Origin: Streptomyces luomodiensis
GTDB lineage: Bacteria > Actinomycetota > Actinomycetes > Streptomycetales > Streptomycetaceae
Assembly (NCBI RefSeq): GCF_031679605.1
Contig: NZ_CP117522.1
Span: 496,001 to 560,000 of the forward strand
DNA length: 64,000 bases
Direction of reading: 5' to 3'
A program made the translations under genes and the position numbers. The number at the start of each line of letters is the position of its first letter. Positions within the stretch are counted from its first letter, which is position 1. A model generated the notes under the pieces. It ran no database searches, was not told where the DNA came from, and worked only from the letters and a program-made list of their open reading frames with translations. Shown here in pieces: positions 16,700 through 25,053 of this stretch.

Positions 16700-17878
16700 T
16701 CAGACCTGCTGACCGGGGTTGGCGGTCCGCGCTGTGTGGTGCCGCTCGTGGTGCTGCCGCAGCAGGTCGACGCCGAAGTCATTGCCGTTGGGGGTACGGA
16801 CGATCGTGTGGATGTGCCGGCGCGAGTGGTAGTCGTTGTCGAAGATGACGCCGGGCATGTGCTCGAACTCGACGAGGATCACCGGGCTGTGGAAGCGGTA
16901 GTAGAAGGTGGAGTCGGGGTCGCCGATCCACCCGAAGTGCGTGTCCCCCTCATGGGCCAGCACCTCCCGCATGCGCACCCTGGCCTGGTCGTCACGGGCC
17001 CGGTTGACGTACAGGCCGAGGAGTCGGAGCGCGGTGTCCCGCTGGCCGGACGACATCTCACTCAGCCGCAGTCCCTCGTAGTCGAGCTCCCAGTTGTCCC
17101 GGAAGGCTCCGACGAACAGTTCCTCCGGCTGTGTGTCCGCGATGGTGGCGCGTTCCCGCTGCCGGCGGCCCAGTTGGGTGAACAGCTCGTGGCCGAGTCC
17201 CTCCTCGGCGCGGAAGGCCATGGTCCCGGCGTACTTCCCGGACCCGGCGACCGCCGGCTCGGCGCCGAGGAAGGAGGGGGTGAGGACCATCTGGTCCCCG
17301 ATGAGAACGCAGTTGACGTTGACGTGGTGTCCGTCGAGCTGCCAGCCCCACGGGCCGCCGTTCTCCGGCTCCCCGTAGACGGAGAACCAGTACAGCCACT
17401 CGTTGAGCCCTTCCTCGTTGTCGCTCAGCTCGCCGATGGTGCGGTTGAGGTGCATCAGGTCGACCAGCTGGCCGTACCCGTACGCGCTGAGGCTTTCCCG
17501 CATGACGTTCATGGCCCGCAGGCGCTGCACATCGTCGAAGTCCTCGAGCAACATGCCGTGGCGCAGGAAGTACCGGGCGCCGTTGTTCCAGTGCCGCCAG
17601 CTCACGTCGTCCATCGGGAACCGGCCCTCGGCGAGCTGCCGCTCGGTCAGGCCCGCCAGGTAGTCCTCCGCGGCCTGGTACACCTTGCGGACGTCCGCGC
17701 CGGTGCCGCGCAGCGGGAACAGTCCCGGCCGGATGCCGTCCGAAGTGGCCACTCCCCGAAAGGGCTCGTTCGCCGCCTTCACCCGCCAGGCGACCTTTTC
17801 GAGCAGCTCCGGTGTCCAGACCTTCGGCTTGCGCGTGGGCGGGTTGCCCCGCTTCCTCAGCCCTACCGGCTCCTTCAT
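16700..17878 (-). CDS. DUF3500 family protein, 392 aa
   Basis: Resembles the DUF3500 family, which has no established biochemical role that I know of. Conserved-looking features are WGWQLDGHHVNVNC near 180-195, FLGAEPA shortly after, HEGDTHFGW in the last third, and HIHTIVRTPNGNDFG near the end. The His-rich core (DGHHVN, HFGW, HSRRHIH) could bind a metal; that is speculation. No signal peptide or membrane segment. AAAGGAGG gives it the best ribosome site in the operon. It stands between a deleted and an intact decarboxylase-like gene, so a direct part in the pathway is likely. Confidence 0.75.
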   Translation of the reverse strand: MKEPVGLRKRGNPPTRKPKVWTPELLEKVAWRVKAANEPFRGVATSDGIRPGLFPLRGTGADVRKVYQAAEDYLAGLTERQLAEGRFPMDDVSWRHWNNGARYFLRHGMLLEDFDDVQRLRAMNVMRESLSAYGYGQLVDLMHLNRTIGELSDNEEGLNEWLYWFSVYGEPENGGPWGWQLDGHHVNVNCVLIGDQMVLTPSFLGAEPAVAGSGKYAGTMAFRAEEGLGHELFTQLGRRQRERATIADTQPEELFVGAFRDNWELDYEGLRLSEMSSGQRDTALRLLGLYVNRARDDQARVRMREVLAHEGDTHFGWIGDPDSTFYYRFHSPVILVEFEHMPGVIFDNDYHSRRHIHTIVRTPNGNDFGVDLLRQHHERHHTARTANPGQQV

Positions 17879-17948
17879 GACCGCCCCTCCTTTCGATGTT
17901 CCGGCACGGGTGCGCCGCCCAGGTGGCGCACCCGTGCCGAGCGCCTCC

Positions 17949-18176
17949 TCAGGTGTCGAGGAAGGCCGTCTTCTCCTGTGGCTCCGCGACATCCACCGGT
18001 TGCGTGATGAGGCCCGGTTCCAGGGCGTAGCGGCCGGCGATCTCCAGACAGGCGACCAGCGACGCGCTCCACCCGGCCGCGACCGCGCGTCCGGCGGATG
18101 AGTCGTCACCGGTGGTCCGGCCGTACGCGCGGACGCCCAGGCGCCGGCCGGTGAGCACCGTCAGCGGTGTGGCCAC
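17949..18176 (-). pseudogene. Internally deleted dihydroxyphthalate-decarboxylase-like remnant, 75 codons
   Basis: Reading from a GTG at 18176, the peptide joins LTGRRLGVRAYGRTTG (the mid-protein motif of the two downstream paralogues) almost directly to YALEPGLITQPVDVAE (their C-terminal motif). About 150 residues between, and the N-terminal third, are missing, yet the frame stays open to a normal stop. It lies 20 bp after the ThDP enzyme stop. A purposeful mini-protein cannot be excluded, but a decayed third copy is the simplest view. Confidence 0.6.
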
Positions 18177-18196
18177 GCGTGTCCCGCTCCGCCCGC

Positions 18197-19852
18197 TCAC
18201 ACGTCTTCGCCGTACTGGATGCGGCGGTAGGGGGTGCTCAGCACCTGGCGGGTGATGCGGACGTCGATCACGGTCGGCCGGGGGGCCGCCACGTACTCGG
18301 CCAGCGCGGCGCGCAGTTCCTCCGGTGTGCGGACGGTGGCCCCGCCGCCGCCGAGTGCCTGGGCGACCCGGCCCAGTTCGGGGGTGGAGATGGTCGCCAG
18401 CTCCGGGTCGAGTCCCTTCGCCTTCGCCTTGTGGTACTCGGCGCCGAGGCCCTGGTCGTTCATCACGACGACCAGCAGCGGGATGTCGTACCGGCACGCC
18501 GTCTCGAACTCGGACAGGTGCATGAGGAAGCTGGCGTCGCCCTCCACCACGAAGCCGGGCTTGTTGCCCCGCGCGACCATCTGGCCGAGAGCGATCAGCG
18601 GGGCCTGGCCGATGGCGCCGAACATGCCGTAGTTGGAGAGCACCTCGCGCGACCGCTGGAAGAGCATGGTGCCGAAGTCGGTCTGGTGGCCGCTGCCCAG
18701 TACCAGCCCCATCTCGCCGGGGAGTTCCTGGTCGAGGATCCAGATCGCCTCGCGCGGGTCGAGCCGTCCGGGCTCGCGTACGTACTCGGCCGGCGGCTGG
18801 AGCCGGGCGGCCAGGTGCTGCCGGACGGCGTCGATGTGGAAGCCCTCCAGCCGGACGGACCGCTCCTGAAGCGCCCGGGTCAGCTCGGTGAGGGCGGTGA
18901 CCGCGTCGGCCTGGAGGTAGCAGTCCGCCGTCTTGCCGTTGCCCATCACCAGGTGCGGGGCGGTGTCGATCTGGATGTAGGTGGCCTCGGGGTAGAGGTA
19001 GCCGCTCTCGATGGTGTAGTGGTTCAGGCTGGCGCCCACCGCGATCACGCAGTCGGCCTCCTGGAGCAGTTCCATCGACGCCTTGTCGCCGAACAGACCC
19101 GACAGGCCGACGTGGAAGTCGGTGCGGTCGCACAGCCAGTTCTTCGCCTGGAGGGTGGTCGCCAGCAGGGCGCCGGTCTGTTCCTGGAGGGCGAGGATCT
19201 GCTCGCCGGAGTCCGCCTTGCGCGCGCCCCGCCCGGCGATGATCACCACGCGCTTGGCGTTCTGGATCAGATCGCAGGCGGCCTGGAGCCTGGCCGGGTC
19301 CGGCAGCAGCCGGGGCTTCTCGATCAGGGCGGTGGACGGCACGTAGTCCTCGTCGTAGTCGTCCAGCTCGGCCACCTGGACGTCGAAGGGCGCGCTGATC
19401 ATGACCGGCTTGGACTCGGTACGGGCCAGGTAGAAGGCCCGCCGCACGGCCTCCTGGGCGTTCTCGGGCCGGGTCACGTGGATGAACTCGCACTCGATCG
19501 CGGCGGCGAAGCGCCGCTGGTCGAGGTACTGGGTGGCGCCCTCGTCGCCCAGCGGGGTCTCACCGCAGAAGGCGATCAGCGGAGTACGCGCCCGGCTCGC
19601 CACGATCATCGAGGTGGCCAGCTGCGAGACGCCGGGGCCGCTGGTCGTGGTGACCACACCCGGCGCTCCCGCGCCGCGGGCCCAGCCGTCCGCCATGCCG
19701 AGCCCGGAGCCCTCGTGCCGCACCTCGTACAAGCGCACCCCGCGGTCGGCGAGTGCCGCCATCCAGTGCATGTTGGCGTCGCCCATCATGCCGAAGACAT
19801 CACTGGTGCCTTCCCGGACGAACGCCTCGGCCAGTGCCTCGTAGACCTTCAC
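18197..19852 (-). CDS. Thiamine-diphosphate-dependent enzyme, acetolactate synthase/2-oxoacid decarboxylase family, 551 aa
   Basis: Three-domain ThDP enzyme. The N-terminal Pyr domain has the catalytic glutamate in VRHEGSG (Glu47) and TSGPGVSQLATSM. A central domain follows, and the PP domain carries GDASFLMHLSEFETA near 435 and VVVMNDQGLGAEY, corresponding to the GDG...NN cofactor motif but written GDA...ND. The Mg-binding Asp and Asn are kept. Likely 2-oxo-acid decarboxylation or carboligation; which one cannot be read. The GTG start overlaps the TGA of the LigJ-type gene (GTGA), so translation is coupled. Confidence 0.85.
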   Translation of the reverse strand: MKVYEALAEAFVREGTSDVFGMMGDANMHWMAALADRGVRLYEVRHEGSGLGMADGWARGAGAPGVVTTTSGPGVSQLATSMIVASRARTPLIAFCGETPLGDEGATQYLDQRRFAAAIECEFIHVTRPENAQEAVRRAFYLARTESKPVMISAPFDVQVAELDDYDEDYVPSTALIEKPRLLPDPARLQAACDLIQNAKRVVIIAGRGARKADSGEQILALQEQTGALLATTLQAKNWLCDRTDFHVGLSGLFGDKASMELLQEADCVIAVGASLNHYTIESGYLYPEATYIQIDTAPHLVMGNGKTADCYLQADAVTALTELTRALQERSVRLEGFHIDAVRQHLAARLQPPAEYVREPGRLDPREAIWILDQELPGEMGLVLGSGHQTDFGTMLFQRSREVLSNYGMFGAIGQAPLIALGQMVARGNKPGFVVEGDASFLMHLSEFETACRYDIPLLVVVMNDQGLGAEYHKAKAKGLDPELATISTPELGRVAQALGGGGATVRTPEELRAALAEYVAAPRPTVIDVRITRQVLSTPYRRIQYGEDV

Positions 19853-20919
19853 TTTCCGGACTCCTTCACGTTCGCCGCGGCCGTCGCCCGCGCCTTCAGG
19901 ACGCCGTCGAGCCGTGCGAAGACCCGCAGCGCGTTGCCTCCGTAGACCGCCTGCCGGTCGGCGTCGCTCAGGCTGTCGATGGAGTCGAGGGTGTACTTGG
20001 TGTCGTCGAACCGCCGCCCGGTCTCGGGGTCCACGCTGCGGACGGCGCCGATCATCTCCGAGGCGAACAGCACGTTCCGGGCGGGGATGATGTCCAGCAG
20101 CAGTTCCATGCCCCGCTTGTGGTACACGCAGGTGTCGAAGTAGACGTTGCGCAGGACCGACTCCTCCAGCGGCGGCCGGCCCCGGTCCTGCATCATTCCC
20201 CGGTAGCGGCCCCAGTGGTACGGGACGGCGCCGCCGCCGTGCGGCAGGATCAGCTTCAGCGTCGGGAAGTCCTTGAACAGATCCGACTCGCACAGCTGCA
20301 TGAACGCCGCGGTGTCGCCGGCGAGGTAGTGGGCGCAGGTGCCCTGGAGCGCGGGGTTCCGCGACATCGCGACATGGACCATCGCGGGGACGTCGAGCTC
20401 GACCATCTTCTCGTAGAGCGGGTAGTAGACCCGGTCGGTCAGCGGCGGGGCCTGGTAGTACCCGTCGGACGGGTCCGGGTTGAGCAGACAGCCGACGAAA
20501 CCCAACTCCTCGACGCAGCGTTCGAGTTCGGCGACCGAGTTGCGGACGGAGGTGGCGAGGGCGTCACCCGGGGACTGCGGAAGCTGGCACACCGCCACGA
20601 ACCGCTCGGGGAAGAGGCCGCTCACCCGGGCGATCAGGTCGTTGCTGACCCGGGACCAGTCGAGGCTGGTCCGCTCGTCACCGTAGTGGTGGGCCATCTT
20701 GCCCGCGCCCGGCGAGAAGATCGTCAGGTCGGTGCCACGCTCGGTCTGGAGCTTCAGCTGCCCGTTCTCGATGGCGGTGCGGATCTCGTCGTCGGTGATG
20801 TGGAGTTCGTCGGGCGAGATGCGCGCGCCGGACTCCTCGAAGGCCCTGATCTGCCGCTCCCGCCACCTGCCCAGCGCGGGGGGCGCTGTGGTGAAGTGGC
20901 CATGGCAGTCGATGATCAT
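19849..20919 (-). CDS. ligJ: 4-oxalomesaconate hydratase-like amidohydrolase (LigJ type), 356 aa
   Basis: Recognised from its LigJ-like start MIIDCHGHFT (metal ligands His6, His8), DLTIFSPGAGKMAHHYGDE, AVCQLPQSPGDA, GCLLNPDPS, the PHGGGAVPYHWGR segment and YFDTCVYHKRG. LigJ adds water to 4-oxalomesaconate to form 4-carboxy-4-hydroxy-2-oxoadipate (CHA) in 4,5-cleavage of protocatechuate or gallate. Related decarboxylases share the fold, but the length and motif order fit LigJ best. It lies 62 bp after the HpcH/HpaI aldolase gene and overlaps the ThDP gene, which fits a hydratase feeding an aldolase. Confidence 0.82.
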   Translation of the reverse strand: MIIDCHGHFTTAPPALGRWRERQIRAFEESGARISPDELHITDDEIRTAIENGQLKLQTERGTDLTIFSPGAGKMAHHYGDERTSLDWSRVSNDLIARVSGLFPERFVAVCQLPQSPGDALATSVRNSVAELERCVEELGFVGCLLNPDPSDGYYQAPPLTDRVYYPLYEKMVELDVPAMVHVAMSRNPALQGTCAHYLAGDTAAFMQLCESDLFKDFPTLKLILPHGGGAVPYHWGRYRGMMQDRGRPPLEESVLRNVYFDTCVYHKRGMELLLDIIPARNVLFASEMIGAVRSVDPETGRRFDDTKYTLDSIDSLSDADRQAVYGGNALRVFARLDGVLKARATAAANVKESGK

Positions 20920-20981
20920 GTATTACTCCGAAACTCGCGTTGCGGTGGTCCGTGGTGTGCGGCCGGCTCCGGGGGTGCGCC

Positions 20982-21842
20982 TCAGGCCCGGCCGGTCAGC
21001 TCCCGGCCCTTGTCCAGGCCGGGGTAGGTGCGCACCGGCGCCGACATCAGGAACCGGTAGCCGTCGTCGAGCACCTGCTTGACGTTGCCGGCCGTCACAT
21101 GGGGGTGGCCCACGGCCACCCCGCGTTCGCCGCAGATGTCGAGGATCCGTCGCTTGCACTCCAGGACGCGCGGGTGTTCGTACTGGCGCGGTACCCCCAG
21201 TTCCTGGCTCATGTCGCCCTCGCCGACGAGGACGAGGCCGATGCCCGGCACCTGGTCGAGGATGTCCGGCAGGTTCTCGATGCCGAGCTGGTCCTCGATC
21301 ATGAGGCCCACGAGGATCTCCCCGTCCGGCACGAGCGGCCACACATCGGCCCTGGCGTAGTACTCGGTGTTCGGGATGCCCCAGTAGCGCGTCGCCGCGT
21401 GCGGGCCGTCCCCGCGCAGACCGGCGGGCTCGTAGTGCGGGGCGTCGGGCAGCCGCGGGTAGCGGCAGGCGGCGACGGCGTTGCGGGCCTCCTCCACGGT
21501 GGAGACATGCGGCCAGACGATGCCGAACGCACCGAGGTCGAGGGCCTGTTTGGCGTGCCACTGGGCCTTCTCGGCGCCGTTGGCGGGGATGCGCACCAGC
21601 GGGGTGACGGTGGGCGCGAGGCTGTCCGCGTCGAAGATCCGGCGCCGGTTGAGCAGGTACTGGAAGCTGTCCCGGAGCCCGTTGATGTCCCAGGGCTTGT
21701 GCTCCATCTCGAACACCACCGCGTCGTAGTCCGAGGTGCTGAACTCGATCGCGGACGCCGGGTCGGCCGCCGAGAAGGACGCGAAGACGTGCTGCCCCGC
21801 GTCCAGGGCGCCGATCACCTTGTTGAGCCTGGACGTTGTCAT
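20982..21842 (-). CDS. HpcH/HpaI-family aldolase, 286 aa
   Basis: Class II pyruvate/oxaloacetate aldolase fold. Conserved features are DAVVFEMEHKPWD near 40-52, TPLVRIPANGAEKAQWHAKQ, LDLGAFGIVWPHVSTVEEAR, LVGLMIEDQLGIENL with the metal-binding Glu, and VLVGEGDMSQELGV. These enzymes split 4-hydroxy-2-oxo acids. Next to a LigJ-type hydratase a CHA-like substrate is plausible, which would replace a LigK-type enzyme in this operon; this is inference. The ATG overlaps the TGA of the CoxG-like gene (ATGA). Confidence 0.87.
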   Translation of the reverse strand: MTTSRLNKVIGALDAGQHVFASFSAADPASAIEFSTSDYDAVVFEMEHKPWDINGLRDSFQYLLNRRRIFDADSLAPTVTPLVRIPANGAEKAQWHAKQALDLGAFGIVWPHVSTVEEARNAVAACRYPRLPDAPHYEPAGLRGDGPHAATRYWGIPNTEYYARADVWPLVPDGEILVGLMIEDQLGIENLPDILDQVPGIGLVLVGEGDMSQELGVPRQYEHPRVLECKRRILDICGERGVAVGHPHVTAGNVKQVLDDGYRFLMSAPVRTYPGLDKGRELTGRA

Positions 21843-22555
21843 CGCCGACCTCCCTGGCCGAGTGCGTCACCGGATGTGTGCGCCGAGCGGGATGCCGCCT
21901 GCGGCGGCTGCCCCTTCCGCCGGGATCGCAGCCCTGCCCACCAGGCACGCAGGCGGCCGAACAGGCCGGTCGGCCGGGGCGGAGCCGCGACCGCGCGCGG
22001 CTCGGACGACGCCGCCGCGGACGGCTCGGGGGACACCGCCGTGAGCGGCTCGGGGGCGCCTGCCGCGCCTGCCGTGTGCGGCTCGGAGGGCGCCGCACAC
22101 ACCTTGACCAGTTCGTCGGTGAACTCCTTGGTCATCCTGGAGACCACCATCCCGGCACCGGACTCGATCAGCTTGGCGAGCTTGCCGTTGAGTTTGATCT
22201 CACCGTCGCAGAAGACCCGTGAGGTGCCGGGGGTCTCCCCCTCGACGACCCGGAAGGTGGCGCCGGCGTGGAAGCGGGTGGCGCCCTGCCCGTCCGCGCC
22301 GCGGGCCGAGAGACGGCCCTCACGTGCGGACTCGTCCAGGTCCAGGGAGACCCGGGCGGCGAACTTGACCCGGAGACCGCCGAACCTGATGGCCAGGGTT
22401 CCGTCGAAGGACCCGTCCTCGTGCGACGGGCCGAGTTCGGCGCCGCCGATGCAGGACACGACGGCCGAGGGATCGGAGATGACCTCCCAGACACGTTCGG
22501 GCGGACTCGGTACCGCGATCTCTTCCGTGATCGATATCAAAGCTGTGAACCTCAC
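21839..22555 (-). CDS. SRPBCC (CoxG-like) protein, 238 aa
   Basis: The N-terminal ~150 residues form a START/SRPBCC domain of the CoxG type (VPSPPERVWEVISDPSAVVS, GAELGPSHEDGSFDGTLAIR). A Pro/Ala/Glu-rich linker and a basic tail with WAGLRSRRKGQ follow. CoxG-like proteins help mature or tether oxidoreductases and bind hydrophobic ligands; no coxMSL-type partner is present here. The start is uncertain: GTG at 22555 has no ribosome site, while a TTG five codons later sits after GAGG. It is second in the long run, 15 bp after the ATPase gene. Confidence 0.78.
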   Translation of the reverse strand: MRFTALISITEEIAVPSPPERVWEVISDPSAVVSCIGGAELGPSHEDGSFDGTLAIRFGGLRVKFAARVSLDLDESAREGRLSARGADGQGATRFHAGATFRVVEGETPGTSRVFCDGEIKLNGKLAKLIESGAGMVVSRMTKEFTDELVKVCAAPSEPHTAGAAGAPEPLTAVSPEPSAAASSEPRAVAAPPRPTGLFGRLRAWWAGLRSRRKGQPPQAASRSAHTSGDALGQGGRR

Positions 22556-22570
22556 TCGGCGGTGGTGGTG

Positions 22571-23365
22571 TTACGCGGCGGCCTGCTGCTCGGCGGCGAA
22601 GAGACCCCACAGGTCGTTGTAGAGCTCCGAGAACTCGCGCGACTCGACGAGCGAGCCGATGGTCCGTGGCCGCTCGAAGGGAACCGTGATGACACGGCGG
22701 ACCGTGCCGGGCCCGCGCGACATCACGATGACCTCATCGGCCAGGTAGATCGCCTCGTTGAGGTCGTGCGTGACGAAGACCAGCGTCCCGTTCTGCTCCT
22801 GCCAGATGTTGAGGAGTTCCTGCTGGAGGTTGAGGCGGGTGATGGCGTCCAGCGGCCCGAACGGCTCGTCCATCAGCACGATGGACGGGTTGTAGATCAG
22901 CGCCCGCGCGATCGCGCAGCGCTTCTGCATACCGCCGGACAGCTCCCGGGGGAAGTGGTTCTCGAAGCCGGTCAGGCCGACCAGCCTGACCCAGTGGGCG
23001 ATGCGTTCCTCGCGTTCCTCCTTGGGGACCTTGCGGAACTTGAGCGCCAGGCCGATGTTGCCCCTGACGCTGAGCCAGGGCAGCAGATGGGACTGCTGCG
23101 TCACGTAGGCCGCTTCGGAGTTGACGGCGGTGACGCGCTCGCCGGCGAAGTGGACCTGTCCCTGGCTGGGGGTGAGCAGACCGGCGGCCAGGTTGAGGAT
23201 GGTGCTCTTTCCGCACCCACTGGGTCCGATCACGGCGACGACCTTGCCGCGATCGATGGTGAGCGACACGTCCTCGATCGCCGGTCGGTGGCTGCCGGGA
23301 AACTCCAGGGTGACGTATTCGAAGCGGAGTGCCTCCGGATGGGAGTTGCGCTGACTGGTCGACAT
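22571..23365 (-). CDS. ABC transporter ATPase, TauB/SsuB type, 264 aa
   Basis: Energises the importer whose binding protein and permease are encoded at 9.4-11.4 kb. Walker A GPSGCGKST near 47-55, Q-loop AYVTQQSHLLPW, signature LSGGMQKR, Walker B SIVLMDEPFGPLD and switch VFVTHDLNEA are all intact. GGAGACAGAT precedes the ATG. It is the first gene of the minus-strand run. The GntR-type palindrome at 23560 lies 195 bp upstream. Confidence 0.92.
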   Translation of the reverse strand: MSTSQRNSHPEALRFEYVTLEFPGSHRPAIEDVSLTIDRGKVVAVIGPSGCGKSTILNLAAGLLTPSQGQVHFAGERVTAVNSEAAYVTQQSHLLPWLSVRGNIGLALKFRKVPKEEREERIAHWVRLVGLTGFENHFPRELSGGMQKRCAIARALIYNPSIVLMDEPFGPLDAITRLNLQQELLNIWQEQNGTLVFVTHDLNEAIYLADEVIVMSRGPGTVRRVITVPFERPRTIGSLVESREFSELYNDLWGLFAAEQQAAA

Positions 23366-23559
23366 ATCTGTCTCCTCGGCCTCCTCCTCGCCAGGACGAA
23401 GGGGGGCCGTGCGCTCGCGCCTGGGGCGGCGTTGGTAGGTGGCGGTGCGGTGACCTGCTGGACGGCGTGACGGTTGTTTCGACTGATGCACACGCGGGAG
23501 CACCAGCGCTGGCCGAATTCTTCTGCTGATGCGATGCGGCGACACTGCCTGTCGCCAAG

Positions 23560-23572
23560 ATTGTCTGACAAG
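23560..23572. promoter_or_regulatory. GntR-type operator ATTGTCTGACAAG
   Basis: Contains the perfect palindrome TTGTC-T-GACAA and shares its core and flanks with the site at 8447 upstream of gntR. It stands in the 649-bp divergent gap (23366-24014) between the ABC operon and the MFS gene. That gap holds no other gene that I can support. Confidence 0.65.
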
Positions 23573-23638
23573 CGGTGACGGGAACGTAACACCGCCAACC
23601 CAAAGCCACAAGAAGTTCGCAGGAAAAACCTTGCCTTG

Positions 23639-23696
23639 CCCGTCGACGCCGGATCGACGCGAGCTAGGATTGATGGACAACATTGGCGTCGACGGG
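23639..23696. promoter_or_regulatory. Long inverted repeat flanking an operator-like site
   Basis: CCCGTCGACGCC (23639-23650) and GGCGTCGACGGG (23685-23696) are perfect 12-bp arms 34 bp apart. Between them lie a TAGGAT -10-like hexamer and ATTGATGGACAA (23669-23680), which keeps the ATTG-NNN-GACAA pattern of the GntR sites. The element is placed to control the rightward MFS gene, or the leftward operon at a distance. Confidence 0.45.
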
Positions 23697-24014
23697 GCGA
23701 ACACAGATCCCGGCGCGGGTGGCGCGAAGGCGGTGCTGTGGGACGCTTCGGGCGGTGCCGGAAATCCCGGCCCGCTGCTTGCTCACAGGCGCGGGGGCCG
23801 TTACGGTCTCCGTCGCGAAGTCCGGCTCGCAAACGCCCGCCAGGCCCCGTTTCCCGGGCAACTGGCCCGGGGCGTACGCACGTTGACCGGCACACCGCCC
23901 ACCCCCGCGTCGTCCGCGACCGCGCCCGTATCCGCCTGCCGTCCCGAGGGAGACCGCCATGCACGCGTCCGCAACAGCCACCGGAGGGAGCACCCGGCTC
24001 CGGCCGGTGCGCCC

Positions 24015-24944
24015 ATGACCGACCTCGACCGCGACCCGTGGCATCCGGCGCGGCCCACGGCTCCGACCGGCGGCACCGGGCGGCAGAGCGGCTTCGCCTC
24101 GCTCAGGGTCAGGAACTACCGCCTGTTCGCGCTGGGGCAGACCACGTCCGTGGTCGGCAACTGGATGCAGAACATCGCGGTCGGCTGGCTGACGCTGGAG
24201 CTCACGCACAGCGGGACGATGCTCGGCGTCGTGACCGGTGCCCGGTACCTGCCCATCCTGCTGCTGGGCGCCTGGGGCGGGCTCGTGGTGGACCGCCACG
24301 ACCGCCGTCGGCTGCTCATGCTCACGCAGATGTGCTTCGCCGTCGAGGCCGCCCTGCTGACGGCACTGTCCTGGGCCGGCCTCATGACGTTACCGACGCT
24401 CGTCGTGATCATGCTGACGATCGGCTGTACCAACGTTTTCGACAGTCCCGCGCGACAGAGTCTGATCAGCGAACTCGTCGGCCCGGAGCATCTGGCCAAC
24501 GCCATCGCGATCAACAGCACGCTCGTCAACACGGCCAAGCTCATCGGGCCGGGCCCGGCCGGGGTCGTCATCGCCGCCCTGGGCGTGACACCGTGCTTCG
24601 ACCTGGACACCGTGTCGTTCCTGGCCGTCATCGCAAGCCTGGTCGCGCTGCGCACGGCGGAGATGCGCCCGGCCGAGCGCGAGATACCCGCGGGGGGACA
24701 GATCCGCGCCGGGATCGCCTACATCCGCCGTACGCCCGAGCTGCTCCACCCGATGGTCATGGTGCTGTCGATCTGGTCGGTCGGCTGGCTGGGGGGCACC
24801 GTCATCGGCGCACCGGCCGTCGGGGCGATCGGCGCGTCGTGGGGAGCCCGCAGCGCGCTGCTCGTCGGCGGGCTGGCCGCGGCGGGGATCGGCGTCACCA
24901 TGCTGGTCCTGTCACCGGCCGGCCGCGCGCAGGGACACCGTTGA
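24015..24944 (+). CDS. MFS transporter with internal deletion, 309 aa
   Basis: The first ~210 residues are a normal MFS exporter half: FASLRVRNYRLFALGQTTSV, the loop motif GGLVVDRHDRRR, FDSPARQSLISELVGPEHLA, and TAKLIGPGPAGVVIAALG. After IAYIRRTPELLHPMVMV, where relatives start TM7 and continue for ~180 residues, the sequence passes straight into LSIWSVGWLGGTVIGAPAVG, which in relatives is the TM10-11 region. About 100-110 residues are gone while the frame stays open. The product is probably non-functional or works differently. The ATG at 24015 follows GGAGG by a long spacing, so the start is moderately certain. Confidence 0.75.
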   Translation: MTDLDRDPWHPARPTAPTGGTGRQSGFASLRVRNYRLFALGQTTSVVGNWMQNIAVGWLTLELTHSGTMLGVVTGARYLPILLLGAWGGLVVDRHDRRRLLMLTQMCFAVEAALLTALSWAGLMTLPTLVVIMLTIGCTNVFDSPARQSLISELVGPEHLANAIAINSTLVNTAKLIGPGPAGVVIAALGVTPCFDLDTVSFLAVIASLVALRTAEMRPAEREIPAGGQIRAGIAYIRRTPELLHPMVMVLSIWSVGWLGGTVIGAPAVGAIGASWGARSALLVGGLAAAGIGVTMLVLSPAGRAQGHR

Positions 24945-25053
24945 CCGACACGGCGGGCGCCCTTTTGCGAGGAAGTGCGGCACTTGCTCTGATGTTGTCC
25001 AGTGCCGTCGTCGGATGTGCCGGCCGGGCGGCCTGAACCGAAGGGCTGGGCGG

